Source: Nitrospirales bacterium (GTDB lineage Bacteria; Nitrospirota; Nitrospiria; Nitrospirales; UBA8639). From it: 36,434 nt of DNA. Under the pieces are notes generated by a model that worked only from the letters and a program-made list of their open reading frames with translations, was not told the origin of the DNA and did no database searches. The DNA is taken from NCBI GenBank assembly GCA_009377845.1, contig WHTE01000015.1, positions 1 to 36,434 of the forward strand, read 5' to 3'. This document shows positions 24,899 to 33,910 of this stretch, piece after piece (position 1 is the stretch's first letter; each line of letters begins with the position of its first letter). The translations under genes and the position numbers were made by a program.

Positions 24899-25777
24899 TT
24901 GAAAATAATACACGCCGGAAAAATGATAGGACTTTTTGGGTTTATTGCCGTGGCTGTATTATTCGGTCTGACGTGGTATCAAGTGCCACTCGTGAGTTCC
25001 CAGGGCATGGTTGTCAGGGCTCATTTCTCAGGAGGGGAGGTGCCTTCTCAACCTTCCGATTCAGCCTGGGAGAGAGTCGCTCCTCTACCTGTCCCCCTAA
25101 GCGGTCAAATCATTACCAGACCCGTATGGCCAGAACCTAGCGCTCGAGCCCTATCCATCCGGTCAATCCATAACGGACAGGACATTGCGTTTTTGCTGGA
25201 ATGGCAGGATGCCACTATCAATGAATCCTTGACCCCTGGAGTTTTCAGGGATGGGGTTGCGGTGGCTCTCCCACTTGGCGATGCCCCGGCATTTTTTTGC
25301 ATGGGTCAACTCGATCATTATGTAAATATTTGGCATTGGAAAGCGGATTGGCAAAGCGACGTTGATCGGCGTGCCGAGCGAGCCAAAGAATCCAAGCGGG
25401 GTCAATCAGGGCCTCGTCGGTTTGAAGTCATCCCCCGTCGACCCTCATCCGTCGAAGACCTTATTGGAGGGGGGTTTAGTACCTTAACCAGCAAAGAACA
25501 ACAAGGACGAATCCAAGGACAAGCCGAGTGGAAAAGTGGCTTGTGGCGAGTGGTCATGAAAAGGCCGCTGACGTTGACTGGAGATGATCTAGACAATGAA
25601 GCGATGCTTGTTCCAGGACGCATGCAAGCGGTGGCGTTTGCGGTTTGGAATGGAGAGAATAAAGAACGGAATGGGCAAAAAGCTGTCGCCTCCTGGATGC
25701 AATTACTCATTGACCCTTTCCATGCGCCGGCCAAGAATGGATCAGGATCGTCTGAACCCACCCCTCGTTCATCATGA
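24899..25777 (+). CDS. Second secreted NxrC-like haem b protein
   Basis: A 292-residue paralogue of the nxrC product. A signal peptide (hydrophobic about 9-25) is followed by the same haem fold: Met135 in F-F-C-M-G-Q and Lys261 in E-R-N-G-Q-K-A-V align with the predicted haem ligands of NxrC, and the Y-V-N-I-W-H-W-K segment matches V-N-I-W-R-W-N. It lacks the long middle region of NxrC and has a basic insert (R-R-A-E-R-A-K-E-S-K-R) instead. TTG 24899 is chosen because AAAGGA lies 8 bp upstream. It overlaps the PDZ gene by 4 bp, so it leads an operon with two pentahaem cytochromes. It may be the haem subunit of another molybdoenzyme or a free electron carrier; no catalytic subunit is beside it. 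Confidence 0.85.
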   Translation: MKIIHAGKMIGLFGFIAVAVLFGLTWYQVPLVSSQGMVVRAHFSGGEVPSQPSDSAWERVAPLPVPLSGQIITRPVWPEPSARALSIRSIHNGQDIAFLLEWQDATINESLTPGVFRDGVAVALPLGDAPAFFCMGQLDHYVNIWHWKADWQSDVDRRAERAKESKRGQSGPRRFEVIPRRPSSVEDLIGGGFSTLTSKEQQGRIQGQAEWKSGLWRVVMKRPLTLTGDDLDNEAMLVPGRMQAVAFAVWNGENKERNGQKAVASWMQLLIDPFHAPAKNGSGSSEPTPRSS

Positions 25778-26247
25778 GGACCTCAAGAATGGAGTGGGCT
25801 CTTGATACAGTAAGACTCCGGCTTTTCTTAAGCTTCTGGTGCGTGTGGCTTGGACTGGTTGTGCTTCATCCGGAATCGTTCGGTCAATCGGCAAATGGGG
25901 ATATGACCAATGAAAAAGCGCTGATTTTAGCGGAAAAATTTGGCATCGATGTGGGGGAAGTGGACGAGGAGGTTCAGAAGATTCTGGGATTGACCAAAGC
26001 TGAAGGGGTAGTGGTGTATGCCGTCATTGGAGGTTCGCCGGCCGAATTGGCCGGGATCAAAGTGAAAGCGGTCATTAAAGAAATTGATAAGCATGAAATT
26101 AAAACACTCATAGATTTAGGAAATGCCCTGGAACAATCCCTCCCTACAAAGAATTTTACCGTCGCTACGTATGAACCTGCTGATCCGGACAATCAAGGGG
26201 TAACGGGCGGTCTTAATTTCCATTTTGTGCGAATTCTTCAGGATTAA
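25774..26247 (+). CDS. Small secreted PDZ-domain protein
   Basis: A 157-residue protein with an N-terminal hydrophobic signal or anchor (about residues 13-31) and a single PDZ domain with the G-V-V-V-Y-A-V-I-G-G-S-P-A-E-L-A-G-I-K pattern of HtrA and periplasmic proteases, but no protease domain. A PDZ domain alone usually binds protein C-termini, so it could tether or assemble the adjacent haem proteins. Overlap with the upstream gene as ATGA shows translational coupling. The cytochrome gene follows after 57 bp to the chosen start. Confidence 0.85.
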   Translation: MRTSRMEWALDTVRLRLFLSFWCVWLGLVVLHPESFGQSANGDMTNEKALILAEKFGIDVGEVDEEVQKILGLTKAEGVVVYAVIGGSPAELAGIKVKAVIKEIDKHEIKTLIDLGNALEQSLPTKNFTVATYEPADPDNQGVTGGLNFHFVRILQD

Positions 26248-26304
26248 ATCGCAGGCGTGAAGAATCTGTTCCATAATATTTTGTGGTTGTTCGGAAAAGG
26301 CCAC

Positions 26305-27591
26305 ATGCAGGACAAATACATCATAGCCGCCATTTTGGGGCTTTTTTGCCTTTCGGGTGTCGTGTTTGGTCAAGAGCAAGGCAGGGTCCCTGAAGGAGAA
26401 GAAACCTGGATTCAGGAAATCGAGAAAATCTTTATTCCATCTGAACACTGCAAGCAGTGTCATGACCGGCATTACGAAGAGTGGAAGGGCATGCGCGAGC
26501 AGACCATGGACTTGAAAACATTTGGGCGGGTGGATGGGGCTCTTCTCCATGGGACCGCTCTCACGTCTCCGGTGTTCAAAACCGTCCTAGGTCTGTGGCT
26601 TCAAACGAAGCCCGATCAGGAGCAACGCACTCAATGTCTTTCTTGCCATGCTCCTGCCGTGACAGTGTTTCCACAACATACCGATCGGATCATTGGTCAG
26701 GTGATGAAAGGGGGGAAACACGTCAAAGTGGAAGGAATAGGTTGTAGTGCCTGTCACCTTATTACCGGCACTCAGGAAAACTCCCATGGGCATCCGACTT
26801 TCAAGATTGAAGCTGGTGCAACCCTTTACGGACCCTATGCCGAACCTGATGAAAATCTTGTGCATTCTTCTGGTCAAGCAGATATCTATCGAGGAGCGAA
26901 TTACTGCGCCTCATGCCATTTCGATAAGGTGAAGGATGTGACTCGCCCGGATATTCCTGGGGAAATACTGAAAGGCACTATTTGCCAGGATTGCCACATG
27001 GAGCGCTCAACGGGGAGTTCTACCTCACAACGTGGGGCTCTTACTCGGCCGATAGGGCGGCATTGGTTTCAAGGTATTGTGATCCCGGGTATTATGCTGA
27101 GTAATAGGAATTTACAGGCCGAATGGTTTTCAAGGGTGGATATTGAAGCGAAAAAGATCAAGGGTGGGGTTGAGGGAGAAGTGCTGGTTCGCAATGGTGC
27201 CTTGCCACATACCTTTCCCGGTGGTGACCCGGTTTTGAAGCAATACTATGTCACGATCACCCTGAAAGACAAAAATAGGCAAATCGTGGATGAATATCAG
27301 GAACGGTTTGGACGCACATTTGAGGAACTTCTTCGTGGTCCGATCCCCAGACCATTTGTCAATGGAGGAACCACGCGACATGTTCCGTTTACATTAAAAT
27401 CTCCACAAGATTCAGAAGGTTTCCTGATTGAAGCCTCTGTCAGTTACTCCCTCATTCCCGAGCCATCGAAAGAATTAATCACGCAGTTCCTTGAGACCCT
27501 GGCCACCGATAAAGAGCGAGAGACCGCAGAAAACATTATCAAAAACTATTCTTCCCCGCGGCTGTTGACTTTTCGCACGATGAATTTATAG
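26305..27591 (+). CDS. Secreted pentahaem cytochrome c, first copy
   Basis: A 428-residue periplasmic cytochrome. A clear signal peptide follows the chosen ATG 26305, which has GGAAAAGG 4 bp upstream; the frame also allows GTG 26257. Five C-x-x-C-H motifs start at C49, C111, C147, C201 and C227. The first is followed by x4-E-E-W, as in the cytochrome c554-like family. After residue 270 comes a beta-rich domain with P-H-T-F-P-G-G-D and V-T-I-T-L-K-D-K. It would wire electrons between periplasmic partners, and whether it is catalytic is unknown. It is followed by a paralogue and preceded by the gamma-like and PDZ genes. Confidence 0.9.
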   Translation: MQDKYIIAAILGLFCLSGVVFGQEQGRVPEGEETWIQEIEKIFIPSEHCKQCHDRHYEEWKGMREQTMDLKTFGRVDGALLHGTALTSPVFKTVLGLWLQTKPDQEQRTQCLSCHAPAVTVFPQHTDRIIGQVMKGGKHVKVEGIGCSACHLITGTQENSHGHPTFKIEAGATLYGPYAEPDENLVHSSGQADIYRGANYCASCHFDKVKDVTRPDIPGEILKGTICQDCHMERSTGSSTSQRGALTRPIGRHWFQGIVIPGIMLSNRNLQAEWFSRVDIEAKKIKGGVEGEVLVRNGALPHTFPGGDPVLKQYYVTITLKDKNRQIVDEYQERFGRTFEELLRGPIPRPFVNGGTTRHVPFTLKSPQDSEGFLIEASVSYSLIPEPSKELITQFLETLATDKERETAENIIKNYSSPRLLTFRTMNL

Positions 27592-27639
27592 CCAGACGGA
27601 ATTTTCAGCTCTTTTTATGGAGAACCAAAGGATAGCCTG

Positions 27640-28902
27640 ATGACCAGAGGGTATGATTCAACAACCAATACTTGGGAAGGTGTAAAAGGGATCCTGTTCT
27701 TTAGTCTGTTGGTATGCCTTCTGCTTGGGGCGACTCCTGTTAACTCAATAGCAGGTGAACCGTCATCAAGCAAAAAACCTTTGGAAAAATCGTTCCCCAG
27801 TTCTGAAAAATGTAAACGCTGCCATCTCCGGGTCTTTGAAGAATGGGAAGCTTCGGCTCAATCCCGTTCCATTGTCACCGCCCCATTTCGAGTGACATTG
27901 GACCGGTTTTTGGCTTCGACCGATGAAAAAAAAGATCACGCGATGTGTTTTCGTTGTCACGCCCCGCATATTTTAGAATATGGAGAACTCTTACCTCGTT
28001 TTATCACGGAAGTTCAATCCAAGGATCCTCACATGGATGGAGTAGGATGCCCTCAATGCCACCTCATTCAGGATGTGGATATGAAATTGCATCCACCGAT
28101 GCCAAAATTTCAATTGGGGACGAATATTTTCGGAGGATATGACAAGGCCGTTCAGAATCTGGCTCACCAATCGCAGAAGCTTGACCTGTATCGAGAGTCC
28201 AGATTCTGTGTGACCTGTCATGATTCACTCCCGGAAGCTGCGCAGACGGCCAAAGGGATGCCTGGTTGGCTTGGCCCGTGGGAAAAGACCAAAGCCGAAA
28301 GCAGTGGAAAGCCTTGCCAGTCTTGTCATATGCCAGAAGCGATAGATGAATCCGCCAATGGGGAAAAAGTCAGAAAGGTGGCCAATCATAGTTTCCCCGG
28401 AAGATTTGGAAAGGTCCGCGCGGAAGCTGTCACTCTGGACTTTACCACAGCCGTAAAGGGTGACACCTCTCAAGTCCAGGTCAGTATTAATAGCCTGGTG
28501 CCGCATAATTTGCCTTTGCCGCATCCAGGTTGGTCGCGGGTCGTGGTAGATCTTTCCATTTTTGGCAAAAATCTAAAAAAAGTCTACAACGAACAACGGT
28601 TTTACGAGCGGGTTTTTGGCAATGCGGAAGGGAAAGATACGGTCTTTGATTTTGAGGCAAAAAAGGTTTTAAAAGATACCCTCCTCAAACCCGAAGAAAT
28701 GCGGGTGGAAGCATTTACTTTTCCCACACCCAAAGATGCACCTTCCATGGATGTAGTAGTGACCCTTACGTATGCGCCTGTCCACGGGCCGCAGGATTTT
28801 CTCGAAAAGGTTGAACAAGAGGCGGCCCTTGGGAAAAATGACAGGGCCTTTCAAGCCGTCCAAATTACCCAAAAGAAGATGAATGTTCTTCTCAAAAAGT
28901 AG
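27640..28902 (+). CDS. Secreted pentahaem cytochrome c, second copy
   Basis: A 420-residue paralogue of the preceding gene. A signal peptide (hydrophobic about 17-33, ending A-G-E) leads to five C-x-x-C-H motifs at C58, C103, C137, C190 and C226. Haem order and the intervening D-x-Y-R pattern before the fourth motif match the first copy. The C-terminal beta domain has V-P-H-N-L-P-L-P-H-P where the other has L-P-H-T-F-P-G-G-D, a shared motif possibly involved in haem or metal contact. AAGGA lies 8 bp before ATG 27640 and the gap to the first copy is only 48 bp. A tandem duplication followed by divergence is likely. Confidence 0.9.
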   Translation: MTRGYDSTTNTWEGVKGILFFSLLVCLLLGATPVNSIAGEPSSSKKPLEKSFPSSEKCKRCHLRVFEEWEASAQSRSIVTAPFRVTLDRFLASTDEKKDHAMCFRCHAPHILEYGELLPRFITEVQSKDPHMDGVGCPQCHLIQDVDMKLHPPMPKFQLGTNIFGGYDKAVQNLAHQSQKLDLYRESRFCVTCHDSLPEAAQTAKGMPGWLGPWEKTKAESSGKPCQSCHMPEAIDESANGEKVRKVANHSFPGRFGKVRAEAVTLDFTTAVKGDTSQVQVSINSLVPHNLPLPHPGWSRVVVDLSIFGKNLKKVYNEQRFYERVFGNAEGKDTVFDFEAKKVLKDTLLKPEEMRVEAFTFPTPKDAPSMDVVVTLTYAPVHGPQDFLEKVEQEAALGKNDRAFQAVQITQKKMNVLLKK

Positions 28903-28930
28903 CTGATGTTGTTTGTTTGAAAACGGGCCG

Positions 28931-30604
28931 TTAGAAAGTCACAGCTCCCCGAGATGCAGAGGAAACCAGTTTGGCGTATTTCGCCATGACGCCAGTCGTA
29001 TATCGTGGTGCTGGTGGAGTCCACTTGGCCAAACGGGATTGAATGTCCTGGTCTGAAAGTTCAACATCCAATCGCCGCCCGGTAATGTCGAAATGAATGA
29101 GATCCCCGTTTTGAATAGCCGCAATCGGCCCACCTTTTGCGGCTTCGGGAGCAACGTGTCCGGCCATTAAGCCATGAGTGGCTCCTGAAAAACGTCCGTC
29201 CGTCAGAAGGGCGACTGATTCGCCCAATCCTGCACCAACAATGGCACTCGTCACTCCTAACATCTCCCGCATTCCCGGTCCGCCTTGTGGGCCTTCATAG
29301 CGGATGACGACTACATCACCGGCAACGATTCCTCCACCCTGGACTGCCCGAAAAGCTTCTTCTTCGCAATCGAAAACCTTCGCCGGGCCATGGTGTGCCA
29401 ATTTGGCATGACCGGCCACTTTGACGACACAACCTTCTGGTGCGAGATTACCCTTCAGAATGACAAGTCCCCCGGTTGGCTTAATGGGGTGTGATGGAGG
29501 AAAGAGAACTTTTTGACCGGGGGTTTCCTTGGCCGTGGCAGCTTCTTCGGCTAAAGTCCGTCCGGTGACCGTAATTTGATTTCCATGAAGATGGCTGGCT
29601 TCCAAAAGCCATTTTGCCACCAGCGGGGTGCCTCCCGCTTGATATAAATCGGCTGCCATGAAATGCCCTCCCGGTTTCAGGTCCGCTAGGAGAGGGACTT
29701 TCCGGTTAATGGTATCAAAATCGTCAATGTTCAACGGCAGCGACATTTCATGTGCGATGGCTAAGAGGTGGAGAACGCCATTTGTGGACCCGCCGGTTGT
29801 CGCAATCGCCGCGATGGCATTTTCCAATGCAGGGCGAGTGATGATATCCCGTGGGCGAAGATCTTTTTTCAGGAGGTCGATCAGGATTTTTCCGCAGTCC
29901 TTGGCCACCTGGTGCTTTTTGGGGTCGAGGGCTGGCACGCCATTGAACCCCAAGGGGGAAATTCCTAAAAACTCAAAGGCAATAGACATCGTATTAGCCG
30001 TAAATTGACCACCGCAGGCTCCAGCCCCTGGACAGGCCCGTCGTTCTAACTCGATCAGCTCCTCCGTCGTCATTTTCCCACGGGCGTGGGATCCCACGGC
30101 CTCAAATACATCTTGGATGGACACCGGTTTTCCATGGAATTTCCCAGGCATGATGGAGCCCCCATAGAGCATGATTGAAGGAAGATTGAGGCGGGCCAGG
30201 GCCATCACACATCCCGGAATGGTTTTGTCGCAACCTGACAATGCAATCACCCCGTCAAAAAGATGTGCTCGAACCACTAACTCAATGGAATCAGCCACCA
30301 CTTCTCGGCTGATCAGGGAGGCTTTCATGCCCTCCGTCCCCATGCTGATACCGTCTGAGACCACGATCGTGTTGAATTCGATCGGGGTCCCTCCCGCCTC
30401 GCGAATCCCTTGCTTCAGACTCGCCGCGAGATCGCGGAGATGATAATTACAAGGGGTGACTTCAGACCAGGTATTGGCGACCGCGATGAGGGGCCGGGTA
30501 AAGTCGTCGTCGGTCAGGCCGACGGCCCTGAGCATCGCACGAGCTGGTGCACGGTCCGGTCCTTCGGTCAGGGCCAGGCTATTGTTTTTCAACGTCTTTG
30601 ACAT
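28931..30604 (-). CDS. ilvD: Dihydroxy-acid dehydratase
   Basis: A 557-residue cytoplasmic iron-sulfur enzyme that dehydrates dihydroxy acids in valine and isoleucine synthesis. Expected cluster cysteines C52, C125 (S-G-C-D-K-T) and C197 (G-A-C-G-G-Q) are present, with the family's P-G-C-V-M-A and Q-G-G-G-I-V-A-G-D segments. AAGGAG precedes the start 9 bp away. It converges on the cytochrome operon with only a 28-bp gap and no visible terminator. A possible -35 TTGACG lies on the minus strand near 30654-30659, with a poor -10. This appears to be a housekeeping gene next to the accessory block. Confidence 0.97.
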   Translation of the reverse strand: MSKTLKNNSLALTEGPDRAPARAMLRAVGLTDDDFTRPLIAVANTWSEVTPCNYHLRDLAASLKQGIREAGGTPIEFNTIVVSDGISMGTEGMKASLISREVVADSIELVVRAHLFDGVIALSGCDKTIPGCVMALARLNLPSIMLYGGSIMPGKFHGKPVSIQDVFEAVGSHARGKMTTEELIELERRACPGAGACGGQFTANTMSIAFEFLGISPLGFNGVPALDPKKHQVAKDCGKILIDLLKKDLRPRDIITRPALENAIAAIATTGGSTNGVLHLLAIAHEMSLPLNIDDFDTINRKVPLLADLKPGGHFMAADLYQAGGTPLVAKWLLEASHLHGNQITVTGRTLAEEAATAKETPGQKVLFPPSHPIKPTGGLVILKGNLAPEGCVVKVAGHAKLAHHGPAKVFDCEEEAFRAVQGGGIVAGDVVVIRYEGPQGGPGMREMLGVTSAIVGAGLGESVALLTDGRFSGATHGLMAGHVAPEAAKGGPIAAIQNGDLIHFDITGRRLDVELSDQDIQSRLAKWTPPAPRYTTGVMAKYAKLVSSASRGAVTF

Positions 30605-30801
30605 GAAAGAGCGCTCCTTCGATCACAACCGTTTATGAAGTGTATATAGGGTCCGTCAATGATTCGATGCCTGAATGTCTCACAACCCTAGGAAAAGGGT
30701 CAATGCTGGAGGGGCAAAAGATTGGCACGTATTCGAGCTAGAGGGGTCATGATTTCCGTCTCATTAGGGACGGGGAGGAAATAGAGTGGCCACGAGAGAC
30801 A

Positions 30802-31815
30802 TCAATGCCGCCTTGTCGGCATGGAAAGAAAGCGAGAGTGTCGACTCTCCAATGAGTGGAAAGGAATGCGGCCGACCTTGAGAGATGGGTAGGAGGCGAG
30901 TTGGCGTGATGTCACCGATTTGAGGTAGCTCTGCAACCGGAGTTTTCCTCCTGTTCCTGCCGATGCGGGAATACACAACATGAGCCAATAAGGATTGGTG
31001 AAATGATAGGTGTCTCCATGACGGTAGGACTCTAATAATTGTCGTAATCGGGGCTGCTGCATCCAGGTCGGCAGGGGGGTTGAATCCATGACGGATTGTT
31101 GGAGGTATTGCTCCAAGAGTCGATCATGGCGGATTGAAATGCTATGGATACAGGGAATTTCTCGAATGATGGTTATGGCTCCCAGTTGTTCTAAAGCGGT
31201 GACCACCGATTCCGCGGAAAGATAGGGCGCCGGCGTGTGGGGGGAACACCCTTGAAAGAAGGTGTGATGTACTTGTGAAAAAAAGGCTTCCTGCTTGGCG
31301 AGCAGAATACACGCGGTTCCACGGAGAGGGTGCAAGGCTCCAATGAGCCTGGCCAGGGAAGCGTGGAGAGAATCTTGATCCAAGCAAGAGAGTGACTGAA
31401 TAGCCCACGCCACATCGTAGGAACCTGGAATCAGGACCTCTTCGGCATACTCCAATGTGGTTTGCCAGGCATTTCTGGGAAAAAATGGCTGATGGAGGGA
31501 TTGGATGCAGGTGGAGAGACAATACTGGGAAGGGTCCAAGTAATCATAATGAAGGCGTATTGTTGCGGGAAGACGGGCCTGCAACATCCTCGGGAACCGG
31601 CCGGTTCCACATCCAATGTCTAGCACATGATAGTCTAGTCCGTGCTCCGGGAACAGGGAATCCCAATTCACGGCATCCAGGATTTTCGTGTAATCGCTTT
31701 CCACAAGTGAAAACCAGGCCTCAGGGCTTAACACGTCCTTTTGGTAATAGCGAAGAGATCGGGCAAGATTCGAGTTAAATGGTTGTTTGGGGGAAGTAGG
31801 TTGAAAGGTCACCAT
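30802..31815 (-). CDS. Class I SAM-dependent methyltransferase, substrate unknown
   Basis: A 337-residue protein with the SAM-binding motif V-L-D-I-G-C-G-T-G-R-F early in the Rossmann domain and a later S-Y-D-V-A-W-A-I-Q-S-L-S-C strand. The C-terminal 100 residues are family-specific and not assigned. Start ATG at 31815 is preferred because an AGGAG site lies 7 bp upstream; the open frame extends 8 codons more. The gene is divergent from the secreted hypothetical protein and shares its 298-bp gap. Possible substrates include small molecules or lipids; nothing visible decides. Confidence 0.85.
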   Translation of the reverse strand: MVTFQPTSPKQPFNSNLARSLRYYQKDVLSPEAWFSLVESDYTKILDAVNWDSLFPEHGLDYHVLDIGCGTGRFPRMLQARLPATIRLHYDYLDPSQYCLSTCIQSLHQPFFPRNAWQTTLEYAEEVLIPGSYDVAWAIQSLSCLDQDSLHASLARLIGALHPLRGTACILLAKQEAFFSQVHHTFFQGCSPHTPAPYLSAESVVTALEQLGAITIIREIPCIHSISIRHDRLLEQYLQQSVMDSTPLPTWMQQPRLRQLLESYRHGDTYHFTNPYWLMLCIPASAGTGGKLRLQSYLKSVTSRQLASYPSLKVGRIPFHSLESRHSRFLSMPTRRH

Positions 31816-32113
31816 GGCGTGGCTCCTGTTAAGATGCAATGGGTAAAAATAGGCTCTTCAATAGGCACTCCACGCAAATATGGTACCGGCAACCTGTTCG
31901 AGCCGAGAGGAAAAGAAAGCTACGGGTTTTCATGAATAAGGATAGATAAGGAAGAGGAAGGACCTTGTGCCAAATCGGAAAAGTTTCCTGAAAGGGGAAA
32001 GATCTGCCGGCTACCTATCGGCCTCATGGGACCTGTTCTTTGACCTTTGCTTGATCTGAAATGAACATATGACATGCCCAGTAATTCATAAAATTGAAAG
32101 AAAGGTGAAGTGG
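31816..32113. other. Divergent intergenic region
   Basis: 298 bp between the methyltransferase and the secreted protein. A TTGACC near 32041 could be a -35, but no good -10 follows. GGAAA-TTTCC inverted pieces around 31978-31990 are short. No gene was recognised. Confidence 0.45.
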
Positions 32114-32863
32114 ATGAGTCGGTTGAGGCATCGGTGCTACCAGAGAAAATCCCCGTTTATCTGCTTAATCCTATGGTTAGGATTGGTTCTTCCATTCGCA
32201 GGATTTTCCAGTGTGAGTGGAAGTGAAGAAGACCTGGAGAATCGATCTCTGGCAAGCGTGGCCGATTTGGAACGGATTCAGAAAAAGCAGGCAAATGCTC
32301 GATTAGGCGGGATGAATACAGGGTATGTGCCTGGTCGTTCATTTCTTGTTAATAGAGATGTTTTTTCTCCACAGCTTTCGCCTGACCTTTTGCCAAAGAG
32401 GACGGGTCAGGCCCTGGTTGGATCTGTCATGGCTCTATTGGCAACATTTGAAGCCGCCAATGTTCTCCCTCCGGAAGGGACCTCCCAGGCCAACCAACTA
32501 ATTCATGGCCTCATTCAATTACAGTCTGTCCTGGTCAAATCCCAAGCTTTAGAGTGGAGTGAATATGTTTCAGCGGCAGTTAACCACCGTTTTGAAATGG
32601 ACAGTGCGGCGATTTTGCGATCGATTCACCAGAGTGGTCTGACATCCAAGGTGTTAGAGGCCCTCTTAATCTATGACAAAAAAATGCCAATTTGGGATCA
32701 ACCAGCTATGGCTCAGATCTTTCAACGCTACAATGTTTCTCGACCAGATTGGCAATTGATTGAACAGATCTTCGCCCAAGCCGACGCAGCCTATCGTACC
32801 AAAGGATCTTCCATCCATGAAGCCTATGAGCAATGGCGATCACAGATGCCAGGAGGCAGGTAG
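32114..32863 (+). CDS. Secreted protein of unknown function
   Basis: A 249-residue protein. The N-terminus is very basic (R-L-R-H-R-C-Y-Q-R-K) followed by a hydrophobic core I-C-L-I-L-W-L-G-L-V-L-P-F-A-G, a signal peptide or anchor. The rest is mainly helical with a conserved-looking W-S-E-Y-V-S-A-A-V and no recognised motif. ATG 32114 has AAAGG about 8 bp upstream; an upstream ATG at 32069 lacks a site. It converges on the oxidoreductase gene 17 bp away. Confidence 0.75.
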   Translation: MSRLRHRCYQRKSPFICLILWLGLVLPFAGFSSVSGSEEDLENRSLASVADLERIQKKQANARLGGMNTGYVPGRSFLVNRDVFSPQLSPDLLPKRTGQALVGSVMALLATFEAANVLPPEGTSQANQLIHGLIQLQSVLVKSQALEWSEYVSAAVNHRFEMDSAAILRSIHQSGLTSKVLEALLIYDKKMPIWDQPAMAQIFQRYNVSRPDWQLIEQIFAQADAAYRTKGSSIHEAYEQWRSQMPGGR

Positions 32864-32880
32864 TAATAGAAATACAGGGA

Positions 32881-33849
32881 TTAATCGAGAAAAACGGGTT
32901 TCCCGGTTTGTGCCGATTGGTAACACGCATCGGCAAGTTCCACTGCCCGTAATCCATCTTCTGCGGTAATGGGCATCGGACTCCCTGTCCGAATTGCCCG
33001 ACAAAAATCCCGAAGTAAGTCAACCAGCGTTGCACTGGGAGGGCAGGGGTAGTCGGTTGTCTCGTTTCCCCGGGAAACTCTGCGGACGATGCCGGTCGTC
33101 CAGTCGGCGAGAGCCTGTCCTTCTGCACCAATAATTTCTGCGCGGGTGACGCGTCCCTGGCTGACACGTGAAATATCGAGATAACAGGGAAGTCCCCTGC
33201 GGGTGATCAGTTTGATGTGTGCCCGATGTTCCGGATCCTGGGGGCCAGGCCGATCAATGTCAGCCGATACCGAAAGGACATCATCCTGAGTGAGAACTCG
33301 GACAAGATCCAGCAAGTGAATCCCAAATTCCAGGAGGGCCCCATAATTGTTCCATGACGTGTTTTTCTCAGGTGATGCCGGGCGTGTTTCGAATCGCATG
33401 ACACATGAGAGGTATTCCCAATGGCCCAAGCATGGGGCAATGCATTGCAATTGCCGGATCGCTGGTTCGTACCGCAAGGTCTGGGCGGTCATGAAGGGGA
33501 CTTCAGCTTGGATGGCGGCTTCAACGATCTGGCGACCTTGGGTTTGGTTGAGGGCGAGGGGTTTTTCCAAAAGAACAGCCTTGCCATATTTAAGGGCTTC
33601 TAAGGCAATGGGGAGATTGAGTGAGGGAGGGGTCACGATCAGAACGGCCTGAATAGCCGAATCAGCTAAGAGGTCGTGATAGTCCGGGTAAAAGCGGAAG
33701 GAGTATTTTGTGGCAAGCCGAATGCCTTCTTCTAGGTTCCTTCGGCTGATGGCGACCAATTCTCCCCCCGTCTCGATGGAGAGCAAATGCTGAAGGTAAC
33801 GGGAACCGTGCCGTCCTACACCAATCAATCCGATGGGAATGGGTTTCAT
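32881..33849 (-). CDS. Gfo/Idh/MocA-family oxidoreductase
   Basis: A 322-residue NAD(P)-dependent sugar or polyol oxidoreductase. The N-terminal dinucleotide fold shows G-L-I-G-V-G-R-H-G (residues 7-15) and the catalytic motif E-K-P-L at 95-98; the C-terminal alpha/beta domain has E-F-G-I-H-L-L-D. ATG 33849 begins the fold directly and has an AGGAGG upstream at long spacing (13 bp); the frame is open 55 codons farther, overlapping the next gene, which is less likely. The exact substrate cannot be read. Nearby kdsD-type and glycosyltransferase genes make an envelope-sugar role possible. Confidence 0.88.
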   Translation of the reverse strand: MKPIPIGLIGVGRHGSRYLQHLLSIETGGELVAISRRNLEEGIRLATKYSFRFYPDYHDLLADSAIQAVLIVTPPSLNLPIALEALKYGKAVLLEKPLALNQTQGRQIVEAAIQAEVPFMTAQTLRYEPAIRQLQCIAPCLGHWEYLSCVMRFETRPASPEKNTSWNNYGALLEFGIHLLDLVRVLTQDDVLSVSADIDRPGPQDPEHRAHIKLITRRGLPCYLDISRVSQGRVTRAEIIGAEGQALADWTTGIVRRVSRGNETTDYPCPPSATLVDLLRDFCRAIRTGSPMPITAEDGLRAVELADACYQSAQTGKPVFLD

Positions 33850-33910
33850 GACCGCGCTGGTTCCCTCCTGATGCAACATGGGCGATGGAAAAGAATAGAG
33901 GGGGTGTTTC

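Noticed and set aside
30721-30750. TGGCACG resembling a sigma54 -24 element
   Set aside because: No TTGC-like -12 element follows at the required spacing.
30801-30822. Hairpin ATGCCG-CCTTGT-CGGCAT at the end of the methyltransferase gene as a terminator
   Set aside because: It is inside the last codons and no T-run follows on the minus strand.
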